Source: Acanthaster planci
Lineage: Eukaryota; Echinodermata; Asteroidea; Valvatida; Acanthasteridae
Length of the DNA: 64,000 bases
NCBI RefSeq assembly: GCF_001949145.1
Contig: NW_019091409.1
Span: 1,011,768 to 1,075,767, forward strand
Reading direction: 5' to 3'
Below, in pieces: positions 48,749 through 61,300 of the stretch. The notes under the pieces are model-generated. The model was not told the origin of the DNA, searched no databases, and saw only the letters and a list, made by a program, of their open reading frames with translations. The translations under genes were made by a program, and so were the position numbers. The stretch's first letter is position 1, and each line of letters starts with the position of its first letter.

Positions 48749-51700
48749 TGAGGCGGGAAAAACAGAGAAAATTTGGTTCAACGGCACGCTACCTCGCGTG
48801 TGCATGCAGCTCGTACGCGTTATAGGAATTGGAGCACGGTCTTTGTTATGGTGCGACCATTCAGCTGATAGGGGTGTTTTATTCCGTTGTATTGTTGAGA
48901 TTTTGTGCCATTCCGCGTTCAAGAGAGAGTAATAAGCAAGGTACAAGTTCTTTTCATTTTTGTAGTCTTGAATTAAATCTACAAAGTATGATTTTGGAAG
49001 AAATTTACCAAACTCACCTGCCAATAATAGATTATTTTCATATGGAACGATCCCTCATTCATAATAGAGATACCCCATAACATCAAACCAATTAAACGCC
49101 AGCAGACGCTATAATACGGTTAACTTTAATAACAAAATAAACACTGATTCCAAATCTAAATTTTAATCGTATTCACTTATTTCACAAATGATTCACGTAA
49201 ACAATATACACATCTCTGGTTGTGTACAGAAAGCTAAACACAAAGGTTTATTCAGTTTATTGCAATACCTTAGCTGCTGAGTACTGCTACTGGTATATGC
49301 TTTGTTTTACATTTCATGAAGGACAGAGAGAATTGTGGCAAGGCCTACGATCCTTTGCAACATTCCATGCTTAACAAAAATAATCTTAAGAGGAAATTTG
49401 CCACAATAAAACAAGAAACCTACATTTTAATCAAATCAGCAGTATAATGTGATACACGGTAAGGAACAAAGAGCTTATCCTGATAGCATGGTACTGATTA
49501 CATAAACTGTACTGAGTATGGATGCATTAGAATAAAGTACTGAAACCCAGTGATTCCTCGCTTTCTGAAGTTAAATTACTTCAGAAACATTGGAGGTTTG
49601 CAGTAAGCTGTACATAATGACATGCTGCTAGGTGTGTTTAAATCTACGGTGGTTAAATAGTTTTGGTCTGCACAGCCGGAACTATTTCTTCCGTGTTGAA
49701 GGAGACTGATTTCTTGTCAACACATCTGCTCACAAAATGTGTTCATCTGAATCAATTATTGTTGAAAATTAAATACAAAATAGTCTCTTTACTACGTGGC
49801 AGATTTATATTTTCTGTGGCTGCACACTGACGTGTTAGTTTCTGTTGCAACTCAAAAACCTTTGATTCTATCAAGTGACTAGTAATATTAACTGATACGT
49901 GAACTGATGTTAAAAAGCTGCTGCTTGATATTTCCAGGTAACCAATGTGTTTAACAACAAGCAACTGTCCATTCTTATTGCAGTAATTCCCTCACATTTA
50001 CGGGCAATTTAATCAGTGTGTGCAAGGGACTGACTGCACAAAGCTACAAATTTTACAGCAAGTTTTGTTTCGTCCAATAAAATTCTGCTGAGGATGGGCT
50101 AGTATGGAATGACACTGCATGCATGAAAACCATTCTAGTCCAAGAAATCTATGCGCTCAGTGGTACATGTACAAAACAATTCTCTCCCAGTCTTTTAACT
50201 TAAAATCTGAAAGATGCACCTCAATTTGTCCAATTAGGTTTAATCATACATGTACATGCACAGGTAAAATACATTAGTAAGTAAAATGTACACAGAGCTT
50301 GTATTTTACATACATGTATATTCTTTTGTATAAAACCCAGTACTTTTTACAATCAGTTTTGTGGTGTTGCTTTCTGGCGCATTATCTTTCCAGAAGTACA
50401 CAAAACTTGTATATATATAGGGTGATGGAATTGCAGCATTTTTATAATTAAATACATGTACAAACATACAAGTTTGCTAATCACTCTCATTTCTATAAAG
50501 AATGTGGAATATCAGAATACATTCATGGCAATTTCTGTAAAAAGGTACAGTGCGTCATTTGGGAATTATGTCAATTTGAGGCAACAAAATTAGTATTCAA
50601 AATTGTAAGAAAGGTGCTTTACAACTATAACCTTATGAAATTTGAACTCACAGAATGTTGTATATTCCGAGAAAAACCAACATTCTAGGATCTCAGCTTC
50701 AAATCAAAAGTTGGTTGTAGAGTCCTGTTTTAATTGTGCCTAAAATCAGTGTCCAGGACACCGAATTAAAAACGACCCACTTAGTCAATTTTAAGACACT
50801 TAGTCAATCTTAAGACACACCGTTGGAAGTGGCCTTCTTTTATTGTTTCTTCACCCTGACAGCTTGCCAAAAAGAATCATTTCACAGGGCACTTAGTACC
50901 ATAACTATCTTTCAACCAAGTATGCTTTCCAACAATGAGTTTGTCAGTTTCTTTGCAGAAAGCTCCAAATGTACGTAACACTGTACCTTTAAAGTGAATA
51001 TAATCAATTAAGATCTTGAGCAGCAAAGGTGCTCTAGCATGGGAAGGATCAAATAATCATTCCAATTCTTCATCCAACGACAAACTGTTTCTCTTTCCAT
51101 AAATTGAGCCTTCTCATTGCAACAGTCTGCTCTTCAAGGCACCAATAAAATTTTCTTTGGCAATTCCAATGAAACCCATTCAAAATGACCAACCAGCAAA
51201 TTAGACAACTATATATTCACCAGCCAGTTTGGGGCAATATATTTCCTCCTTGAGGCCTCTTTCTGCATGCCTGTGTCAACGGAAGATTCCAGCGACAAAA
51301 TAATCAAATCAACACTTTCAATCGAAAAAAAAGAAAAAAAAATTCCATGAAACATGAGCACAATATAAAAGCCATGCGCAAGTGTTCTGCCAAACACAGA
51401 CTCTGTGACAAGGGGAAAGCGACTGTAAACATGTATTTATTGTTGATGGGGCTGAGCAAGCTTTTAACACGGGCACGGTCACTTGGCAATAAGAAAACAC
51501 ACTCAATTCAATCATCAATTACTTTTAGAAAAGCTCTTTTTTGTGTGCGTGTCGGAAAGTGGCCCTTTCTTTATCTACAAACTGCCCATGTCGTGTCTGA
51601 GCAGAGGTTGGCCCCACTGCCGTGCATGTCAAATCTTAAGTTGGACCCCCCAAAAAGGAGCAAAATTTCCCAACAATGGGAATTGAATTGTAGAGGATAG

Positions 51701-53041
51701 CAAATAAACTGTCACAATATTTGTGTTAATAAAGGTCCCTCTTGCAGGGCACTTTTTTTTTCCTGAATGGAATGCATTTACACCATCATAGTCACTGAAG
51801 AATTTAAACTCTTGAATATTTCAGAACAGGTTTTCAGGACTTACAGAGGCAGAGTACCAACCAATAATAAGAAAATTTCATACACGGACAATCTTACATG
51901 AAGAGTTTTTCAAATGTGCCTTTTAGTAAGAAACCCTATACACTGTCCCTGGGAACTTGAAAAAGTCACTTATATTATACAAATAGTAAAGAATTTAACT
52001 AAGCTTGGGTAAGGACGAACAACTACAGGTGCATATAATGCACGTCAACAAAATATCATACAAAACCAGTAAAAGATAATTGCATTAACTATAAATGCCA
52101 TGAAGCTGCAGTGAATCAAATTAATCTCTGTCCCTAAATGAAAACAATGATTTTATGAAATGATAAATTTCAAAGATGAACAGTTTTAACCTCTATCTCT
52201 CTGACTGAACACTGACAAAAACAGGTAAATGTTGCAATGCTTGGAAGGTGCGATAGAGTACGGATGATGAAGAATTAGGGGAACATTACAATTAATTATC
52301 TCCAATTCCAAGTAGGTGTGCATTATTAAAAAATCCACATAATGAAAGTACATGTAGTCACTGTTTACAAATATTACAGCTGCCGATGTCTTACATATAT
52401 CTTTCAAAAAAGAGTATTTAAACATATTTTGATATTCTTTAAAAATGCTTTTGAGCAGGAATGTTTGGGAAATGATACCCGTTCACCTGTTTCAATTTCA
52501 TTTCAGTTTCATCCAATTCAGTGCTACCGGACTGTTTGATACAGCACCATGGTACAATACTGAAATGAAGTGCCCCAGGGGTTTTGTTATATCTTGGTTA
52601 GAATTTAAGGTTTTGCATGATGGAGAGTCTGTAAGTAAAAAGATGTTTGTTTCTTAAACAATTCATAATCATTTCTGATTGAAAATTTAAATTATTTATT
52701 ATCTCAAAGGCAAAACCCCCCACTCTTTGGTTTACTCCTACAGGCTGATTTACATGTAGAACAGACTTTTGGAGGGTCGCAATCAGGGCTAAAGTTTACA
52801 ACCACCGGAGAGGTACTGTCTTGCTTTACTAAGTTTTGTGCTAAGGCTCATAGCAACTTGAATGCACAACCACGGACTGGATCACAGACTGGGTCACAGT
52901 CTGGAGGGGAAATAAGAAGGGGAGGTAACAGACAGGAGAGACAGGGAAGTGTATTTACAAACACTGACCTAAATCAGCCCCCTCCCCCCAAAGAAAGAAC
53001 AAGCCAACCTTGAAGGAATCAATTGATTACCCCCCCCCCAT
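48749..53041. other. Intergenic region between FKBP3 start and nuclear receptor stop
   Basis: About 4.3 kb of AT-rich sequence. The right part should hold the nuclear receptor 3' untranslated region; TTTATT (AATAAA on the minus strand) occurs at 52695-52700, about 340 bases past the stop. The FKBP3 promoter lies just right of 48748. Several TACATGTA motifs are seen (for example near 50170 and 50260). No exon was recognised. Confidence 0.55.
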
Positions 53042-55303
53042 TCAGCTTGGTGAGGTAATGAGCATTGCCGTTGAATCCCCCTGTAGGAGCTGCGTGACTT
53101 GTTGGAATCTTTCTTCTGTCTTACATTTCTCTGAAGATAGAGAGAGAGGGGAAAATATCAGATGAGTGAGTTTAGATTGATCAATTAAGCCTCTCTTTGT
53201 TTAAACTCTTTGGCATTCATCAGCGAATGCAAAACAAAAGTTTGTGTCCTCCGAACTACTGATGAACCAGTTTGGTTTTAACAAGACAGCGTCTAAATAA
53301 CTGAACTCCCCTACAGTCCAAATACTAAACTTGCTCTTTATTCCTAAAACGAAATGTTAAGAGATTTTGCAAAAAGCCAATCAAATGTTTCTTACAAGCA
53401 TAGAAAAAGGCTGTGAAGATTACTCAGAGATTTGAAATATGCATTTGATATTTGGTCAAAGAGCCATTTTGTGGCTGACCATCATAGGATAGCCTTCCAG
53501 TGAGGAAATCAAAGATAAAAAAGACCGTCCTATCTCATGACTTTGAGGAGAGCATCTAGGACAAGTGAAGACAAGAAAAATTCTGACGATGACTTACGGA
53601 CTGATCCATTAAGCCCCACCGCATTGTTTTCTGACCAGTGACAGCTGTTATTTATGTCCGGTGTGCCTACACTAAAGTCTGACATGCATGCACATGCTTA
53701 TGATGCGTTCGGCTGGAGCCTGCAGTGTGGCATTGGAAAAGAGCATGTGCTAAATGCCAATGTGCACAGTGGGTGGGGCTTACTGGATAGGTCAACTGAT
53801 GAAGGCTGACAGGTCACAACTGAAATACACACGTACCTTTGAGGTAGTCCCGTGCAACACGGCAAATCCACTGACAAGCCTCTGACAACACATTCCTCTC
53901 TGACAATGCCACTGTATTTTCAGAAAGAAAAGAAAACTATTATGTGCAGTATGTATCCACATATCCTCAAATGGGGCTTGATGAATCCTTTCGCACTGAT
54001 ATTTCTGCAGGTGAAGTTCTAAATTGAATGGGAAAAAAATGAATAAATACCACTGATCAACTTTTTCTTTATGTAAGCATATTCCATCTCAAGTTCTTGG
54101 TACTTCAGAGAGGCAGTGGTCTTCTGAGTAGGAATAGAATTTGGGTCAACTGTGGCCCCTGCATGCCTTTTCATTTTACTGTCGTTATTAGCTCTATCAG
54201 TTACATGCAAACATGTTCTCCTTAAGGGTCCCAAGGGAAAAGAGGAGAATGAGGAAATGTTCAGTTTTAGCAACGGGAAAAAAAAACCCAAAAATGCCTC
54301 CGGGGGAAAGCCCACAAAATCAGGCTGGGATGACAAACACATGTTGGCCTGGGTGGAATTTGAACCCTGAACTATTAGGAAGCATTAGTTCTCAATTAAC
54401 AGGACTTATGGATACAGCATCAACAGCAGGCCTCACTGTGGCGGTAATATTCAAATGTCAATCAAGTATATCTCTCTGTCAGCAAGGACAGTATTTATGC
54501 AAGGACCCCAAGAGTGTGCGGTGCTTCAGTGCTCCACGCCTAGATTTGAAAGAGATTAGAAGATGTGGAAAATGCCTTTCCCTCACCTGAAGAGAACAAG
54601 GCCAGGATGCTGATGCATACTGCCTCTTCCTTCAGGAGCTGAGGGGACTCCTGCCCTCCTCTGGCCTTCAGCTGACCGTGGGTTGACATGTCCAGCAGCA
54701 GGCAAGTTTTGACCACCACGGCCAGAGATGTCCAGACCAGCTCTATCCCTGAGCCGCAGTTCTGCTGAGCCAAACCTTGACACACAGATCAAGAAGCAAT
54801 GAATGATCGGAAACATGTTGGCTGCGCCACTTGTTATATTCTCCTGAGGCCAAAGGTTGGAATGTTTACATGTCCACTGTTAAACTGTGTGACAACTCTT
54901 ATTCAAAAACAAATCTCCAGTCATGCCTCTACAAAAGTGAAGGGAACAAAAATATTTCAGTAAAAAAATGGTCCAATTTTTAAGATGATCAATTTTGGAT
55001 TTAAAACTTTACCAAAACACCCCCCAAATGTACAATTCACCATTTTTTTTAAATTAACTAAAAAATTTTAAATAAATAAAAAACCGGGCTTAAAAACAGG
55101 TTATAAATGCTCCCAAAAAAGAGGTTTGTTGCCAAGATACGCAATCTAACAGGTAATAAGTCAGTCTGGCACCTGGGATTCAACTGATGCTTACCCAAGA
55201 CCTTGTGAACATAATTTCTGATGCAGTTGGTAATTTCATAGGTAGTATTCACAAAACTCTCCACCTCCTTCCAGTTGAAGTCAGCTGAATCATTGCTCGA
55301 AAT
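53042..55303 (-). CDS. Nuclear receptor exons 5-8: reduced ligand-binding-like region
   Basis: Exons are 55303-55195, 54775-54587, 53911-53837 and 53130-53042. The reading includes FNWKEVESFVNTTYEITNCI, SGIELVWTSLAVVVKTCLLL, LLKEEAVCISILALFSS, LSEACQWICRVARDYLK and ERFQQVTQLLQGDSTAML, ending in ITSPS and TGA. Junction phases (0, 1, 1, 1) all close. About 154 residues follow exon 4, against 220 or more for a full domain. The exons are well supported by splice sites, but the domain identity is inferred from position and helical character only. Confidence 0.85.
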
Positions 55304-58300
55304 CTTTAGAAAATATCAACAAAAAAAGATGAATGAGAATTGGAGAGTGAATCAATTAGTATAGATTTAACCACTTGCTGCTGGGGTTGCCGGAACTGGA
55401 CACGTATTCTTTATATGCGTGACCGGGGTCTCCAAAATTGGACAAAGGAAACTGGGCCTTGTAACAAAAGACCGTACTTGTAGAAATAGACCAGGCCGCT
55501 GGCCTTATTACCAACATTTTTCACTCTCAATAGTGGAGATAATCCAGCCATGTTTTGAAACAGTATACCACAGTTTTGGGGATTTAGCGCGAGCAGATTA
55601 CATGTACCACCGGGGACAAATGCACTCCACCACCGCAGCTATGAGCCACACAGTACCGCTGCACGCTAATCTGGCCCCTATTGAAAAGAGGTCTGCAGCG
55701 CACTGTGCCAGGTTCACGAACAAAAGAAAATTACGTAACACCACACAATCTGGGCTCTTTTTACAATTCAGCAGGCCTGGCTGAAATACTCCAGCGTCAA
55801 TAAATGTTGTCTGTCAGATTAGAGTAGAACCAGATAGTCCTTTGAGTGGGTGTTAAGTGTCCAGTAAATGAAGATATGAATTTTTAAAGAATTTTGAAAA
55901 CAGACAAAAAGGCAAATTATCCAATCCCAGCATCATCAACATTCATAAATGCCCCTGGCACGAAATGGTTAATAAACATCAATGTTTCATTAGCTGATCA
56001 ATAAATAGACGTAGGTAACGTGATCTACATGTACATGTACACAGGCATTGCGAGGTAGCCATTTTACAGGACAGTTCTTTCGTACATACACAAAGGAGGT
56101 TTCCCTGTGAAACAAAAGAAATGCCCTGCAAAATGGCTACCATGCAAAGCCTCTATTGACCAATTAATCAATTAATAGATTGATCTTTTAATCATTTAAT
56201 AAATTGATCAGCCAGTCACTTCAATTAATTCCTAATCAGTCAGTTATCCCACTGGCCAATAACTGAACTATAAATATAAATACCTGATAGGCCCACTAAT
56301 TGCAGTAGCTGAAGTTCAGTTCATATGTTTGTTCAGTGAACAAACATATGTTTTACAGACAGTGAAAAAGCTCTCTTAGTACATGTGTAATATAAAATTC
56401 TGTCATGAGACACTAATGAAGCATTTAAATGAAATACATATTAATCATCTTTTTTGTTATCCCTTACCTTACTGCAGTAAACTTTCCACTGTGCCACAAC
56501 GTCCATCTTCAGCTGCAAGAAATAGGTCATGATGTTGTGCAGAAGATCTCCTTGCATATCTCCCTTATGCTCATCTTTGTTCTCTCCCTTCTTAAGAAGT
56601 CCGCCAGGATGGGAGAGATTTGAAAAGGCACCTGAGCCTCCTCTGTTCATCCCTGACTGCTGTCTCCCGTCAGGATGACCGACCCATGCCTCATTCTTAT
56701 TATAATTATTGTCATTTCTACTGCCGCAAGCCGGTGATGCAGGCTTGGGTGACAATGCCATAGAAGTCTGCATGGCTTGCAGTTTATTAGCATAACTTTC
56801 ATGTCTCTCGCCGACAGACTGCATTACCGAGTCAATTTTCTGGTTATTTTTCCTGGGCACCAGTTCCGTGTAGCTGCGGGAGCCCCGCTCTGTCTCACTG
56901 GCAAGTGAGAAACTCATTTCAGATGGTTTCTTCAGCACTGCATTTTCGTCTTCCTTAGAGCGCTCTGACGTGGATATTGAGGAGGAAGTGGAAGAGGGGC
57001 TGTCCGTTTTCCCTCGGTAGAGGTTGGCATAAGCCATGGCTGCCACGGCCCCGCTGTGCACCTCGGGCAGAGTCAGGGTAACTGAGGAGGGGTGATTAGC
57101 CTGGTATACAGTCCCTTCCCAGGCTTCCTCACTGCCGGACGACATGCTGCTGGTTGGGCTCAACTCAGCCGTCCAGCTGCGGGCAGCCCCATGCTCGATC
57201 CGAGACTGGGCGGAGGGCGGGTGGGGCGTTGGATTGTGCAGGATGGGCACCGGGTTGGACATTGGGGTGCTGTGGTGAGGGTGTGACGGGACGTCAGGGG
57301 GAAGGTACATGTGCTGCTGCTGTGCATGAATGGCAGATTCCATGGGTGAGCCATAAGCCTGTTCATATTGATCCCGTCCGGGGCTGGCCACGCCGGTGTT
57401 CGAACTGTGCTGCTGGCCAGGCATTAAATAGCTCCCTTGGTGCGGGTAATGCAGGCCATTGTGCTGGTCGCACGTTGTGTAGGCCTCACGTTTCATTGAA
57501 TAATTCATCACAGGCTGTTCGCCATAACCGTCCTTTACCCGACCGTCAAGGTCAATGAATGCGGGTTCTGATTTGAAAGTAGCCGAAAAGTGAGCATCCA
57601 GGTGGTCAGTTCCTGGCCAGGAATAGGTCTGCTGGCCATGACTGTGCAACATGTCCATTTCTCCTGCATGGTAGAAGCCCTGCTGAAACACATCACTGTC
57701 TACTTTTGGACGACGTCCTAATTTGATTCCTGCATCAGAGTGACAAATCCGTATCATTGGTTCTTAATTAAAGGGTGATCAAACACTAAAAAATCATTTC
57801 GTTGGCTCTGTATTTAAATTTAGTGGTCTTCCAAAATACGTATTTCAAAGTAGAACACTGAGTATAAATGAAATCAAGTCTTACCCTTAGCCTTTCCAAG
57901 TGATTCCACATAAAATAAAGTAAATAAGATGGGAGAAATTCAGACCAGATTTCAGGGAACAATATACTGGGAGTGACCCTTTACCTAGGCACGGTCTTTT
58001 ACAAGGTTCCATTAAATTTGTCTAAATTTTAATCAGCCATTCCCTTCCCTTATCTCAGTGTTATATCACAAATACACAAATTGCACAAACTGTTTCACTA
58101 AATACTATCAATCGTGAAGTTTCAAAGTTCAATTCAATATCAAGTTAGTATAATATAGTGTGTTATATGAACATGTGTGTGTATTCCAACTCGTATTTGT
58201 AACTTAATGATTGTGGTGAAGTTATTTGTCACTCTGTTGCAAGTAATCGAGTTCACTGATGTCTTCCTGTCATAACTTTATGACTTTTAATTTGTCATGG

Positions 58301-61300
58301 CTTTTAGAAAGATGTCTCTTGAAAAATAGCAACAAGTTTATTTATTTTCATAAATGAACTCAGAAATGTCTGTAATTTTGTATACAAAAGAATTTCAAAA
58401 TTTCTGGGGTTTACAATGCTCAAATGACCGATTTGAATAGGATGGAAGGCGAGGAACAATTCTTACCTTCTTTTGACATGCCCAATGCAAGACACTTCTG
58501 AAAACGACAGAAGCGGCAAGAGTTGCGTGTCTCCATGGTGATGTCACAATTACGATCTTTTGCACATGCATAATTAGCACCTTCCTTGATACTTCGACGG
58601 TAGAAACACTGACAGAAATAAAACAATGACTTTGTGACATTGCACAAAAACATCCCCAGAAAAATCTATCACTATACAGTATCCTCTAGAGAGCTTTCTC
58701 ATTTGGGTCTGTCCACACTAACAGCTATATTTGCGTGACATTCAATACATGTACAACTTTACCTGTAAAATTTTGCCATTATTCTTTGCTTACATACATG
58801 TAGGTCTTCACTGTTTCTGATTGTTGCCACAGAAAGTTAAAGATAAATTGAGCAGTATTTAAGAAATTATAGAAGTTCATTCTTGAAGATATAACGTTTG
58901 TCACATGGACAGATTTTTGTTCCTTAAATGTGAAAATTAAATTCAAAACATAAATTGAAAATTACTTGCAATGTATTAAATACTATTTTTAGTTTACTTT
59001 TAGAAATTTTCATTATCTCATAAAAACAATTCCAGTGTACATAACACTGAAATTTATTTCAAGAAAAATATGAAACGTTTGTCACTGGACAAACATTTCG
59101 TTTGTCACATGGACAGACATTTTTCTGGTGTTTGAATTAGAGCATGAAAACAGAATTGTTCACAAATCAGACTTGTTTGTTTTCAGTTTTCAAAATCATT
59201 TTTGTTAAAAAGACTATTATATTAAACTTCAGCTAAAATGAACACTGTAAGTTTTTCTCAATGAGTAACGTTTGTCACAGGGACAGACATAACGTTTGTC
59301 ACATATTATAACCTGGGGACAGACAGTCTTCTCACTTTCATTTCAACAAAATGAACCGACTTTTTCTAATAAATTGTACATTATTTTATATGATTTGGTT
59401 TTGTAATAAATACTCATAAATACTCATAAGATAAGTCTTCAAAGATTTGTACGTTTAGAGGGAAAAATGATTGTGGCAAACATTACAAACTAGTGGACAG
59501 ATATTTGCAATTCCTAAAATCTAATCTTAGTTTCGTCATCTGATAAAAAAACAACCACAAATATGATGTAATTGTTATTGTAAAAACTTTTCTCAGGAAG
59601 ATACTTGTGTATGTTTTTGTTCAAGTTATCTGCTCAAGGAATAACAAAATCAGCCTGTTTCATGTTTGTCACTATGGGGACAGACACTGTGATGTACGTT
59701 ATTCCTTAATTAGCTCTCCTTAAATTCTGGTTTAAGATAACTTAAACAAATGAAAAGCCATAGATTTGGACACATTTCTCAAATACCTGTAGCACCCATG
59801 TTTTAACAGATGAATTGCTTTTCTGTTTTTCTCTTTTTTTTAATATTATTTTTCTAATGGCTTAATATTTCCAAAATATATCGTTTTATTTTTGCCAGCC
59901 TTCAGTTATATTATTTGGAATTAAGTATAAATCTGATTTACATTCTATAATTTCCTTTTTTGTACAAATTTGTTTAGATATTTTGCTACTTATTGCTTTT
60001 ATGGTTGCCAGCCTTAAGTGATATTATTTGCATTTAAGTATAAATCTGATTGACATTTTGATAAACTATATCTGTAAATAGTCATGTTTCCTATATGTTT
60101 TATCTAGTTAGTTAGGAGAGCCCCTCGACAGAAACTTGTTTCTTTTGGGTAATCCTGCGGGAGCTGATTGGGTATTGTTATGTTTCTGTTGTCTGTTGCA
60201 GTGTTTATTTGTTTTCTTGTCTGTAATATAATACATGTATTAACCCAAAAAATAAAATAAATGAATGAAATGAAATGAAAAAGTGGTATTTTAGATTACC
60301 TGGAAAACATGAGCTGACACAGTTATGTGCATGTCCACTAGAACCCCTAATATAAGCTGGACATTTTTATCAAGATCCTGATTAGTTTAACGATGAACAA
60401 CCAAATCCTATTAAACTGTGTAAACTATATATCTCCACAATTATACATATATCAGTAAAATTGTTAAAGTTTGTTTCTCGACTCTCAGCACTGTTAAAGA
60501 AAGAGATGATTTTGGTTATGTGCAAATGTATCCGTAAGTGTGGGCAGAAACTTTCACATTTGAACTGTCCAATCAATCTATGAATTCAAACATCCATTTA
60601 GATGGTCCCCCTCAGGCCACGTTATTTTGAAGGTTTGTATTTTAGTCATATTGTGTTTCAGTTTTATGTTCATTTTGTGCAAGGCAATAACTTGAGTTTG
60701 TTAACAATTCCTGTGAAGTGAGTCTTAACTCGCCCAAAAATGAGGGCTCAGACTGGAACTTGTTAAATGAAGTACATGTACATGTAAATCAAACATATAT
60801 CTATGTGTCATTTCATGATTTGAAATGTACACAAGGACTACTTACTGAAGACATGATAGGCATAAAAAGTTAAGGACAACTTTTAATTGTTCGTCTGGGA
60901 TCTTTGTTTCATGCAAAAGAAGAAAGCAGCCATTAGCTAAGCTCGTAAGGAGATGTTCTAAATGAATTAATCGCGGAATCAAGCTTTCATGTTTGATGTG
61001 GAAACATAAGAATTGAAGCATACCAACAAATACTACCCCTATGCCCAGTAGAAGGCAGGTACATCAAGCAAGGACATGCTCTGTTGCATTAGATAGTAGT
61101 CAAATGTACTCAAAGTGAATCCAATTGCTGTAGATGGAGTTTGAGTGAACAAAATGTAAGGAAAATTGCAAGAACATAAGAGGATATTTCAAATGAGAAA
61201 TGTAATTCCTCGTAAATTTTCCCTGAGAAAACTTGAACCAAAATGATGCCTGTTTTACAGGAAATGTTTGCCAAAATAAAAGCATTTACTGGATTGCTCA

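Noticed and set aside
57092-57558. Plus-strand open frames of 64 and 134 codons
   Set aside because: They are antisense shadows of the nuclear receptor hinge exon on the minus strand.
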